Origin: Candidatus Omnitrophota bacterium
Lineage (GTDB): Bacteria > Omnitrophota > Gorgyraeia > Zapsychrales > Fredricksoniimonadaceae
Assembly: GCA_021731625.1 (NCBI GenBank)
Contig: JAKFXC010000038.1
Coordinates: forward strand, 1-33,245
Direction of reading: 5' to 3'
Length of the DNA: 33,245 nucleotides
Positions within the stretch are counted from its first letter, which is position 1; every line of letters begins with the position of its first letter. The notes below the pieces were generated by a model that saw only the letters and a program-made list of their open reading frames with translations, searched no databases and was not told where the DNA came from. The position numbers and the translations under genes are program-made. This document shows positions 1 through 12,000 of the stretch, one piece after another.

Positions 1-3000
1 TGACTGAAGAAGACAAGACCATTACCGCGGTGGTGTTGGAACATAGGACCAACGAAATTCTGAAGGTATTAACGAGCCCTGAAGGCAACAAAATTTTAAT
101 GGAGCCGGAGAATAATAAAAGGGAAGAGTACTTTCTCAGGTCTAAATTGGGGGCCAAGGATTGGGAGGTGGCCCAAGCAAAATTGAAAGAACTGCGTTTT
201 TCGGACGATCAGATCGCTGCATTGCGGGGAGTTATCTCTACAGCCAAACCCATCACATTGGATTATGCCATTATGGGCCGCAATGGAAGCGCTACGGTAG
301 AAACCAGACCATGGAGCTGGTGGAACCGCCTCTTCGGTAACCCGGGCAGCGGTGAATTGAAGGATTTCCGCGCCGACGGTCTCAGGCCTTTAAGTCGAAA
401 TGAATATGTCGGCGATCTCGTTTTGCAAATATCCGGAATGGTTGACGGGCAAAAAGTTTTCTCAAGTCTACAGCTTAGGCCCGAAGCAGTGGCCGGAGCC
501 GGCGGGTTGTGGCCGATTTTGGTGGTCCGCAATGGTGCCTGGGACATTCCCAAAGCCGTGGCCTACACTGGCTACAGCACCATCAACGGTGATGTAATGC
601 CTTTGCAAATCCTGGCCACCGGGCAAACCTTATTTAGCCAGATGCAAAAGCCCGGCGTGGCCCTAACCGCTCCGGCTAACATTGCCAAACTTTTCCAAGA
701 AGGTGCTGGCGGAGCCGGAACAGCGGCTGACGTTCCCGCCACAGGAGGCGCGTTTGATTTGGCAAACACGGCATTGAATCCTAACTTATATGCCGTGGGG
801 TTGCGCACTATGGCACTCGAAGACGGCACTGTACTAAACGGAGGCATCCACATCCGCAATAGCCGGCCCGTTATCCTGTCCGGAGATCGCGTCCGGTTCC
901 CGGACAATGATTCCGAAGATATTAACGGCGAGGAACAGGTTACCGTCAAAAATACTGTGGAAGTCATGGGCACCAAATTTTTCCAATTGAATGGCTATAA
1001 ACAAGGCGCCAGCGCGATTGTTCAAAATGGTATGTTCAATATGCAGGAGAACTCCGGCGAGTATGTTAGCAACTTAGGCAAAAATTTAAAAATTAATACC
1101 ACTCTACCGGACGGGAGTTCTTTGGTAACTCAATCAAGTATTCCAGTCCAGGGCGCGATTGTTTACGGCGGCAAAGGATTCACTTCGCTGCAGGCCGCCA
1201 TCGGCCGGCCAACGATATCTTCAGAAGTACCCTGCACCGGCGACGGCTGTTTTGGATTAGTCGGACAAGGGTTGGTCCAATCCTACCGGACAGATGACGC
1301 CGGAAAAATTCTCGACCAGGCCTCAAACACTATTACCGGCTGGCACGACGCCGCGAGCGGCATTGTTCCTCAACAATTACTTTTGCAAGGCACTGAAGGA
1401 GATTTGCTGTGGCTCAATGCCAAATCTGCCGGTGGCGGTGGCGCTGGAGGTGAGATTACTACGGTCACCAAAGATGTCATGTCGGGTACGGATTCGCCCT
1501 ACATCAATCGATACGCGACCGGAGATTTTGCAAATAAGGTGATCAATGCATTGGAGGACGACGACGGCCGTCGGACCGTGATCGAATATGATGCCAGCAA
1601 AATGGAACCGCTGCTATTTAACCCCGGTGCCGAGCACTGGACACCCGCATCGCCGGATTTGCCGAGCGCCGTGCGATTTAATGGCGATTTGTACTGGGGC
1701 GCAGGTATTAAAGTTTTGCCTAAAGGCATCGCTCCGGTTTCTTATCTTAACCCCAGCGGCCGCCGGGTCTGGCAGATTCATAATCCCGATGCCACTCTAG
1801 AGCGCAACGGAGTTGATCTCACCTATAATTTTGCGCGGGCGATTGATTTTGAAGGCACTGCCCTCTCCGGGTGGAGAAACAATGACAAGTCCACCATGGT
1901 TTATGACAGCGACAGATTCGCTCCGGAGGTCGTTGAGAAATTGCTCCAGGACGGCGTTTTAGAATACACCGCCGATCCTGGCAAAGTCCGCCAGAGCTTT
2001 AAATATTTCAATGATTACTCCCGCTTTGCTCAGGATCTCAACGAATCATTAGAGGAATTCGACATCGGCATGGCCGACCAAACCTGGGATGTTTTGCAAT
2101 ACCCCACACCCCCGAAGGAAGTTTTTCATCCCGCCACCGGCATTGCAACTTTGCCGGACGGCACCGTCATAAAATACGGCATTGCCTACGACGGTGTCTC
2201 TGACCAAGTATTGGCAGGCGGTGAATATCTCTGGGGTGCGCCGAATCATTGGATTCCGAAGTCTGAGAAAAACGGCAAAACTTCCGCCGGCAAAGATCAA
2301 GGCACCAACACCAAAGACGACGAAAACAAAGATCCGGCCAGCCGCGGGATCACCAATCGTTTAATGCCGGGCGTATATTTGACCGAATTAATAGGCGGAA
2401 TGACGCCGGTCGCTTTCTTGCGCTTCGATCCGCAGGACGGCTCTGCTTCAATCGACAACTCTCCGATGGTCCACGATTTCATGCACATCGTCGGTAAGGA
2501 CGGCATGGACAAAATGGAAGCCGGCTACCAGAAGACCATATTCGGCGATATTAATGCGGAATATTATGTGCAAAAAGCCAGCGGGAAAAGATTCGAACCG
2601 CTGGATAGAATTATTTTCCGCAAGAATGGGGTTTGTAAAGGCGAAGACTGCTTCTCTATTTATCAAGGCCTCGATGGCCAGAAGGCCTACATTAAGGCCA
2701 CAGAAGCCCTGCCCGATATTAATGAAACACCTTTGGAAATGATTTTTGCGGCGGACCGGATCGTTTTCGATACGTACGGGGCCCCGCAGGCCATTGATAG
2801 ATTACGCCGCTTGGTGGAGTTTAGCGACGGATCAGTCATTAATGACGCGGTTGTCTATAAAAAAATAAATGACAAGAAGAAACCTAAAGATCCCTACGGC
2901 GAGCTAGGGATCAGGAGCGAATCAAATGAGCTACTGCCGTTGCTCAATGCCACCCGCGCCCAAGGGACCGCTGGTCCCAAAGATTCTGCTGACAAACGCG

Positions 3001-6000
3001 CCGAAGAGGCCAAGAACAATCCCGGCGCGAAACCCAAACCGCCAAGCAGGGCAACTCAAAAAGAATCCACCGATTTAGTGACTGTGGAAGAAAATGCGCA
3101 AGGCGGAGTGGCTGCCAGGGGAGAGAGAATACAGGTCAGCATGTCTGGTGGTTTCTCGGCCCGCATGGCCATGGATCAGCGCAATCTTCGTTTGGAAAAC
3201 AAAACTAACCAGCAGTTGCCGATTTTAATCATCAACGAGAGCGGAGACATTACCGGTCATGAATGGATGCTGGCCGGCAAAGGTCAAACCGCTTATTTCA
3301 ACAAGGTCGGCGAATTATTTTTTGTGACTCCGGGGGCAAAAGGCAAACCTGGCTCCCGTGTTGTGCACTTGGCAGACGGCAAAGAATATTACGTCAATCA
3401 CGAGACCCAGTCCCGCATTCGCGGCAGGAACGTCACGACGGACAGCGGGTATTATTATTCCGACATGCTCTTTAATTACGGGTTTGACGCCAAAGGCAAT
3501 GTGAACATCTCTGTCAATGAGATCATGTCCAATGCGTACCGGTATGCATATTACAACCCCATTCACGGTGAGAAAGAAACCACCTTCAAGGGCTTCACCG
3601 TCAAAGAGGGCAAGGTGTATTTGAATGATGTCGCCTACGCTCCATGGGTGCCGGTGTTTTTAATGGCCGACAGCTTGGTCGATACCGACAAAGAACATAA
3701 GAGGAAAAAAGCGGAATGGCTGAAGAAAAATCCTTGGTATGAATCTGCTCCGGAAGAGTGGACCAACAATGCCTTTAATCAGCATCAACGGGATGAATTC
3801 CTCAAGAATGACAAGTCCATCCATGGCAAAATTGCCAAAGAGTTTTTTGCCAATCCGGAAAACAAAGGAAAACTTTTACCGGATTTCGTTGCCTATTTAA
3901 AAACTCCTGAAGGCAGGGCCCAATTAAGAGAGGCCTTGGGACCGAACGCGCATCAAACCGATTTGTATGGCGATGGCATGGCCGGCCATCAACGGTTGAT
4001 CTCCAGTCTCTTCACCCCGTTCTCCGGTAGCTTATCGCAGGATCAATCCGGCCTCATTTTAAATATTAAAACTAAAGAAGGACAGCTGACCGATTTTGGC
4101 AATGTGACAAACAAGGATGGCGGCACCATTGCCTCCGCCTCTGCCGATGGACAATCCATCGTCTACTTTGACAGGGTTGGCCGCTTGGATTATTTCACCG
4201 ACCGTTTGTTTATGCGAGCGTTGGGCAAAGCATCCATTCCGGTGGTGGGCAGTTACCAAAATGCCGAAACCGGCAGCACGTCCTATGGCGCGAAGTATTT
4301 TAGAACATTGATGTTGACGCACAGTTTGATTACCAATGGCGAAGGTGAGCGTGAAGTAAAGTTAGCGTTTATGAGAGACGGCACACAACCCCTCAAGGAT
4401 AAAGATGGAAATCTGGTCTATGAATACATTGCTTCTGATGAAAACGGTAAAGATGTTGTGAAGAGGACGTCCATGCCCGATTGGAAAATTGCCGCCCATG
4501 AAGGAACGGACAGCAAAGGGGTGCCGATCAATCCGTGGACACCATCTCAAGGCGATCTGGTCCTTCTCGATGTTGAAAACGCCAATTTTGTTTCACCCAC
4601 CATAAATACAAAGAAAGAATCGCTCACGTCCGTTTTTCCCAAAGAAAAAGAAAAATTTGATAAAGCCAAATCCCAAGAAGGCAAAGATAAAGACAAAGAG
4701 CTGACCCGGGCCCAGGGCCTCAGCCAAAAACTTGTCAATGCGCGGGCTAGAGGCAAAATTGAGGGCTTCGATAGCGAGTATCAAAATCAATTTAACCAGA
4801 ATCTGTACTACACCCAATTGTCCCGCCTGAATGGCAATACAGTGGCTGACCAGCAACGGCTCATCTTCTCGCTGTCGTCTCCATTTACAGCCAGCATCCG
4901 GCAAGACCAGAGAGACTGGGCGATTATTAATTTGGAAAACAGCCCCATTGCGTTCGCCCGGATCATGGATAACAACGGCGACTATGTTTCCCGTCTCGAC
5001 ATGTCCGGCGAGTCATTTGCCTATTTCGATGAGAACGGCCGCCTGGATTTTTGGAACAAGGATTTGACCCTGACTAATGTGGATGGCGAAGGTCAGGAAG
5101 TTGTCACCACCGGCGAAGATTTCGATAAAAAATTTAAGATCAAGACCTTTTCCGTCGACACCATGACCTTGAGGCACAGTTTTGATTCTAACCAAGGGCT
5201 GAAGATCGACATGGTGGATGAGGCGAACGCGTATACAGACTTCCATACGCCTTACGTCAGCAGCTATGACGGCACCGGCGATACCGCCACCCCAACTGAG
5301 TTTAACAGCTATAAGATTAGACCCCGCAGCAGCAGCCTGCCCAACCAGGGCGATCTGGTCTTTTTGGGCATGACGGATTTGGCCGAGAATTTGCGCCTAA
5401 CAGTCAGTATGACTTCCCCAATCACCGGCGTGTTTTCGCGCGATGATGTGCGAGTGATTAATGGAAGTGAATATACCGTTAAATACACCGCGGATTTCGT
5501 TTACATCTATGACAGTGAAAACCGTCTCGTCGGCAATCCATTTGCACGATTGGATAAAGACGGCAACACGCCGAATGTATCCGATGACAAAATTAAGGAA
5601 AGGGTTGATAAAGCCAAGAAAGTCGAGCCGCCCAAGCAAATGTCTCCCGAGGAATTTGCCAATTTAACCAAGGAAGGACGAATCGCTAAGCTTCTGGGCG
5701 ACATGACCAAATTTCTCGTGGACGGCACAGGGATAAAAAATGGAAAAATTGGCTTTGGAGGTTCTGCAAAGTTATTAGGGATGCGCACTGAGCTTAGCGG
5801 TTTATTAATGGAGAAAGGTCTCTCTCGAGACGAAGTAGATCGGCTTCTGCCAGGATTACTTTGGGGCAAGGCCACAGATGATGCTCTACAAGCAGGCGTT
5901 CCCGTCAGTCCAACTCTTCTCGAAAATCTCAAAGGCGCCGTATCTTTAAAACGCTGGGATGAGGCCGCCGTTGCTGCCCTTAAAGAAAAAGTGGACAACT

Positions 6001-9000
6001 TAAGATCAGCCCAGCATGCGATACAAAGCGGAAAGGCCAATGGGAATGAAGCAAGTGCGTATAATAAAATGCAAGAGGAAATTGTGGGCATGTTTGTGTC
6101 GGCGGGATATTCGGCCAGGGACGCGTATAAATATATAAATGACAACACCGCCGATTTGAACATTGCATTTCTCGGCACAACTCCAAATAAAAATTGGCAA
6201 AATGAAACCCTGGAGCAGGCCCAGGGACGGGTTTTTAGCACCAAGCCGTCTTTCCTTAGGAGCTTTGGAGGGTTCTTGGAAGTTATTGATAGAAATGGTA
6301 ACCCGGCGTATATGAATTCGGCAGACTATGAATTTATTATGAAGAAGAATGTCCTGCCCAACGTATCGCTAGGTTCCGATCGATATAAGGAACTAAAGAA
6401 TTTTGAAGAGAGTGTTCTCCGGCCACTAGCATTCGAAGCAGCCCTCAACACTTTAAATACCGGGATCATCGTTGCCAGCGCTCCATTTTTAGCTTTAGGC
6501 ATTACCGGAAGCCTGGCCACCGAAGGGTTCAAGCAAACTTTATTTAAAGCGCTCTCCAAGGAAGTTTTGTTTATGACCGCTCCGGTTACTTTGCCTAACG
6601 CCGTTTATCTTAGTCAGAGTTTATACCATACTGGAAAATGGGAAATCCTTTCCACACCGACCAACGTTGCCCTCTTCGCCAGCACCGTGGCTCGTCCATT
6701 GGCCATGCTGGTTGGAAAAAATTCTGCAGCTACAAATCTCTTTTTGTCTCGCGTCGATGCCAGACGAGCTTTAGGCGTTGGTTTGGGCGATGCAATACCA
6801 ATGGTAAAGTTGGAAGCACCCATAAATACAGCGACACTCGCCATGCGAGTGAATATGCTCAAAGCGGGAGCGCCCATTGGTTGGGGCGAGAGATCTTATG
6901 AAGCTTTGCAATTGATTGGTCGGCAAACGGCGACCCAGGCTATAAGCACCGGACATATTTTTGCCGCCACCAGTACGGCATGGTCAGCTTTTAACGGTAT
7001 CGACGTAGGGCCCACAGGAGTAGCTCACAATTTTGGGGAAGGTCTTTATTACGGCGCTATATTTGGTGCTGCCATGGGCACATTGGGGACCACGTCTTTC
7101 ATGGCCCCTGCGTTTTATCGCAGGTTGACGGTCGGAGTGGAAGAAGCCGCAGTTGGCCGATCTTTTGCAGCTGAAACAGCTGCCGGACGGGAAGCTGCGG
7201 GCGCAGGAAGAGCCGCTGGTGCCGCTGCGGAATTTCCGCTGCACGGCTCGGGATTGGCACGGTTGGCCAACACCCCCACAGCTTGGCAAAAAATACAGGG
7301 ACATTTGCCCGCAATGCCAAGCGGCGAATTGATTCGTCTCCATATTGCCAATAGCATTGTTTCCAGCGCTGTTTCCATGGCGGTTCTTCCTTTCGGATAC
7401 GGCGTGGCAACTTTATCAGCAAAGGGAGACAATAGCTTTTGGCAACATATAGGCAATCAGTATACGAATCCTACAGTACTTGTTGTTTCCGCCTTGATCG
7501 GCACTGCCGCGGTCAATCCGCTTGTGAAAAGCTTGCTTACTAACGACAGCACCAAGGCATTCTGGGGAAGAAACATCGGCGCCGGATTTACGGGCGCCGG
7601 CATCAATGTTTATAGCGATTACTTAAACTCTAAATCCCAAAGTTTTTGGGGGGATTATGCTGGATCAAGACGATTCTGGTTGCATGCCGGCAGTGGCGCT
7701 CTTTGGGGCGTTGCGATTTCCTCCATGTCCGGACGCACTATGAGGGGTGATACGAATATGGCTTTAGGCAAAGATCGATCTTTTATGTCCATGGCCCGTG
7801 ATCCAAAAATGTTATTGGAAGCCGCCAAGACAGGCGCCGCTCATTGGCCGGTGGTTTCCGGGGCTTTTACCATCGGTGATGCGTTTTGGTTATCGAGATT
7901 CGACTGGATTGCCAGTCGTTTTAAAACGGATCCAAATCGTCCTTGGTTGGCCGTTGAGGTCCAAGCCAAGAACAAGAATGGCAAAGAAGAAAATTTCCTC
8001 ATTCCTTTATTTGACCGCGCCGAAGGCAAGAAAATTTTGGAGGAGAAGAAGAAACTCGGATACACCTTCCAGGAAGACATCGACGGATTCAGTATCTTCA
8101 TGCAAAGCGTCATCACCGGCCCTCAGCACGGGTTTGTCATGGGACCAATGTTCGGAGCTTTTCAGGTGAAGGGTAAACCTTTAGCTAGTGTTTCCGATGC
8201 AGGATTCATCAAAAACTTCAAACAGGCAGGATTTTTCGGGAACCTTAACAAAGTCACCGCCATTGTTTCCAATCCAACGGACAATTTCTGGAAATCTATT
8301 GAAACCACAAAAGCTCAAAGCGCTCTTTTAAGTGTGCCTAAGATCGGGAAACACCTCAATCTCAATAAATCCTTATCTTGGGGTTACCGCAACGTGGTTT
8401 ATATGCCGGCCGTCGTCAAAGGCATTTCTACAACTTTGCATTTTGCCGACGAGTGGGCCTCCTCCGGCATGCCTGAAGGCAAAGACGGCGCCAAGCCGCG
8501 GGGATATTTGTTTACAGCGGGACAACAAGAAGCTTTAGGGTATTTAGGTTTCCTGCGTTTGCCCGCCCATGCTGGAAAACTCGATGGCAATCTCTTGAAG
8601 ATCGAGGAGCTTATGAAAAACGAAGGATTCAAAAATCCGGCGAATGTCGCTGAAGCTATTAAGCTCAATGAACAGGTCATGAACGCGCGTCCCGAACCAA
8701 TGCATTTATTTCGCCAGATAGATTTGCGCCTGCGGCAAAATGATCATGCAACTCCTGGTCAAATCATGGAGCTGTATCATCTTGCCGTTAAAAGAGGCAT
8801 CGACATGACCCCTTATAGTAGAGTGATCGATAGGGGCTTGGCTGATCATGCTGTTGTTCACCAACCTAGGGGTGTTGGGCCAGAATTCAATGACGGCTGG
8901 CAACGCACGGCTGATACATATGGCCATGCTGCCAGTTTTGGATTGGAAAATGCTGGATTTCACATGTTGCGCCAGGCCATGGCCTTAAACAATATTAAAA

Positions 9001-12000
9001 GTTCGGATGGCGAAAGTGCACGCAAAACTCAGATTGCAGACTTAATATCTAGAGCCCAAGAAATGGTGAATTCTGGAAAAATGTCACCTGCTGACCAAGC
9101 GCGGCTCATTTCACGTATCAACGCCACTCCATTATATATGGAGGGTTTGAACCTAATGTATCAAGCATTGGCAACGCCCACCGCAGATGGGAAAACTACC
9201 GCAGAAGCACGGGTGTTGTTCGCACGGGCCCGGGAAAATTTTAAGAATGCGGCCAATGCTGATCGCAATGATTGGACCGCAAGATTGAATGAAGCCAATA
9301 TGGCGGTTGACAGTAATCCAACAATTCAAGGAGCCAATGAAGCTTTCGGGCTTTTGCGCGATGCTTTGGCCAGGGCTGAAAGGAACAATAATAGTGATGG
9401 CGCTAGTGAAGTTCAGAAAGCTCTGGATGGATTATTGTCAGAGTTGGACAGAGGGCCTCTTGTGGGAAGTGACGCAGCTCCAACTTCAGACCACAAACTT
9501 CAGGCGTCCCAATGGGGTCAACAGTTGAGTTTAGGGACTTTACTTCGAGATAGAAATGGCGAAGTGTGGCGAGTCACGGAAGATGGCTTGCAAAGCCAAA
9601 GAGATGGCAGGATAGAGACACTCGGAGAATATACGACCGGCAAATGGGAGCCCAACACCAAAGCCATGGATATTTTGTTAAGGTCTCGTGTCCCGAATGT
9701 AGAGAAGGGAGAAAATCCTGAATTGCGGCCAAGTTTCAAAGACCAGGCCCAGGCGGTTAAAGAAGATGGCAGTAGATCACAACCATCCCCGACGCCAAAG
9801 CCAGCGGATAAACCCCAACCATCCACTTCGGCGGCGACGGATCGCAAAGAGCCTGCGGCACCAGATAGTCAGGCCCAACAACCTGCGGGAAACAAAGGCC
9901 CAACCAGCGACGCTGATGCCGCCAGAGCCCAAAAAGCTGATGAGAGAGCGGCGCGTCGTGCGGATAGAGCGCAAAAAGAACGAGAACAGGAAGAGGCAGA
10001 AAGACAAGAAGCCCTGAGTGCGGCCAGTGCGTCGACGGATGAACATGTGAGGATGTACCAACCGGTAAGTCATGCTGCACACTTTGATGCCGTAGGACTC
10101 AATGGGCGAGAAATTATCGCAAAGCTTGTTGCAAGTGAGCTTTTTAAAGGAAGATCTGAAACATCAGCTGAACGGGCCAAAGATTTGGAAATGTCTGAGC
10201 GGCAACAAAAATTGAGGGAAATATTTGGCGATGATTTCGATCTGGTTTGGAAGGTATTGACGGATCCACATAGGAATGTCAACCAGATGTATGTCGAAAC
10301 CTATAAAACAGGCACGAGTAAATCAGGTCGCGAAGAAAGAGTTATAACTACCAGATCTTCTTTTGACTCTCCTGCTGGAGCAGTAGGTGAGAGAGATCGT
10401 CAACAAAGTCGGATTGATTTTGAGAAAAGGGCAAGAGAGGCTGAAGCAGCTAATGACGTTACCGTCTTAAAAACCGGATTCGACACCAACCTCGGCGGCA
10501 GGGTATTGTCCGAACCCCAAAAACGCCAGGTCGCTTCCGCGGTCTTGGATGCCGTCGAGGGCAAGACAGCGGACAATGCCAAGGACGGCATCGCCCAAGG
10601 CGCAAGCAAGAGAGGGACTGAAAGAATTTATTCATTGGAAGATGCAGAGTTTGATCGCTTAAATAGGGCTTTATCCAACATAGACGGTGTTGAGCACAAT
10701 GGTTTGTTTATCATCATTCAAAGAGGGGATGCTGCTCCGGAGAGCATTGTTGTTTATCGCAAAGGATCCGAAAACAGCGGCAAATTTAGAGGCCACGAAA
10801 AACTCGAGCTTTGGGTCGCCAAAACCCGCGACCGCATTGCCGAGGCACAAACTATTGTCAGCGACTTCGAACGCTCCGTGAAGGAAAACAAAGCGGCCCC
10901 CGATCCCGCCCAAAGAGCCAAATACGAGCAGGCTAAGAAATTTTTGGACAGTTTCCAATGGAGCAGGACTGCGGTTGCCGATGCGGAAAAAATCGTCCGG
11001 GAACTCAAAGATTCCACCAATCCTGAAGATGTCAAAAAACGCGAAGCTGCCCAGAATTTTCTGGATACGGTGGCCCAAACAAAATCCATTGATTTATTTA
11101 CCGGTGAGAAAGACCACCACACCGTGGCCGAAGAGCTCACGCCAACCAGAGACCGGATGTCTTCTATCGAATCCCGCGGTCCTCCGGAGCGCGCACATTT
11201 AGGCCCGCTTGCACCAACCCCCGCGTCATCCGTCAGACCCCTTTCCGATAACATCAAAGTCATCACCGTAGGATCAGACAAAGATTTCGTCGATGCTGAC
11301 TTTTTAGCCAAACGTCCTCTTCCACGACCTGTCCCTTATAGAGAAGTTGACCATTACGACCCGGGCAGCGCTAAAGCCAGTGAAGCCCGGGAAATGGCCA
11401 GAAGGATTAAAGCCACCAACGAGGTCATTGAGGAGTCTGAAAGGGAAATCTATCATTTCGGCAAAGATATTGATCCTAATGATCCCCACAAAGCCGGTGT
11501 CATGCTTGATGAAGCCAAGTTCAGGGCCGTGCTGGAGACTGCAATTAGGGAAAAGGGCAAGATTGATCTTACCGATGAAGCTCAATTGGCTGCGCTGAGA
11601 AATGCCACAAGGGAGAATTTTAGCCGATTGTCCGATGGCGAGATCAACGAGGGGCAATTCACCGACCAGAAATTCACCAAAAAAGATTTTGCCCAGATTG
11701 CGGCAGTTCTGAAAGACCTTGGTATCTTGACGGCAACCAATGAGGTCAACGCCGAAGGTTTTAATAAAAGCTTTTCGACGTTTAGAGAGGAGTACAACGA
11801 TAGAAGAAAAGGAAAATTGGGAACCACCAAATTGACCGAGAGTAAGTTCAATCAGGTGGAAGAGATTTTGCAAAAAGCTTTGTCTAGAAAAGTAGGACCA
11901 GAAGCCAAGGCCGAGCGCTTAGCCAGGGTTGAATCGGTTCTGGATGCCATGCAGAAGGAGATGCTCGTCGACGGTGAACACCAAGTTTCCAAACTCAAGG

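Larger units (their letters stand above)
3..3120 (+). other. N-terminal beta-rich region of the giant protein, family not recognised
   Basis: Residues 1-1040 are rich in Gly, Asn, Asp, Thr and aromatic residues, alternate hydrophobic and polar positions, and have few long helices, which suggests beta-sandwich or beta-propeller folds. Short recurring elements such as GDLVL (about residue 139) and GDLLW (about residue 467) resemble the QGDLV(L/F)L elements of the modules further downstream, so this part may hold more diverged copies. Two CX4C loops occur here, each followed by Phe (1230 and 2631). A charged Lys/Asp/Asn linker sits near 2262-2340 and another near 2970-3070. I recognise no enzyme motif. 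A role in adhesion or carbohydrate/surface binding would be in keeping with the fold type, but this is inference only. Confidence 0.5.

Noticed and set aside
5507-6244. Minus-strand ORF of 245 codons
   Set aside because: It is Ser/Leu/Arg/Pro-rich, as expected from the complement of Lys/Glu/Asp-rich helices, and has no recognisable domain.
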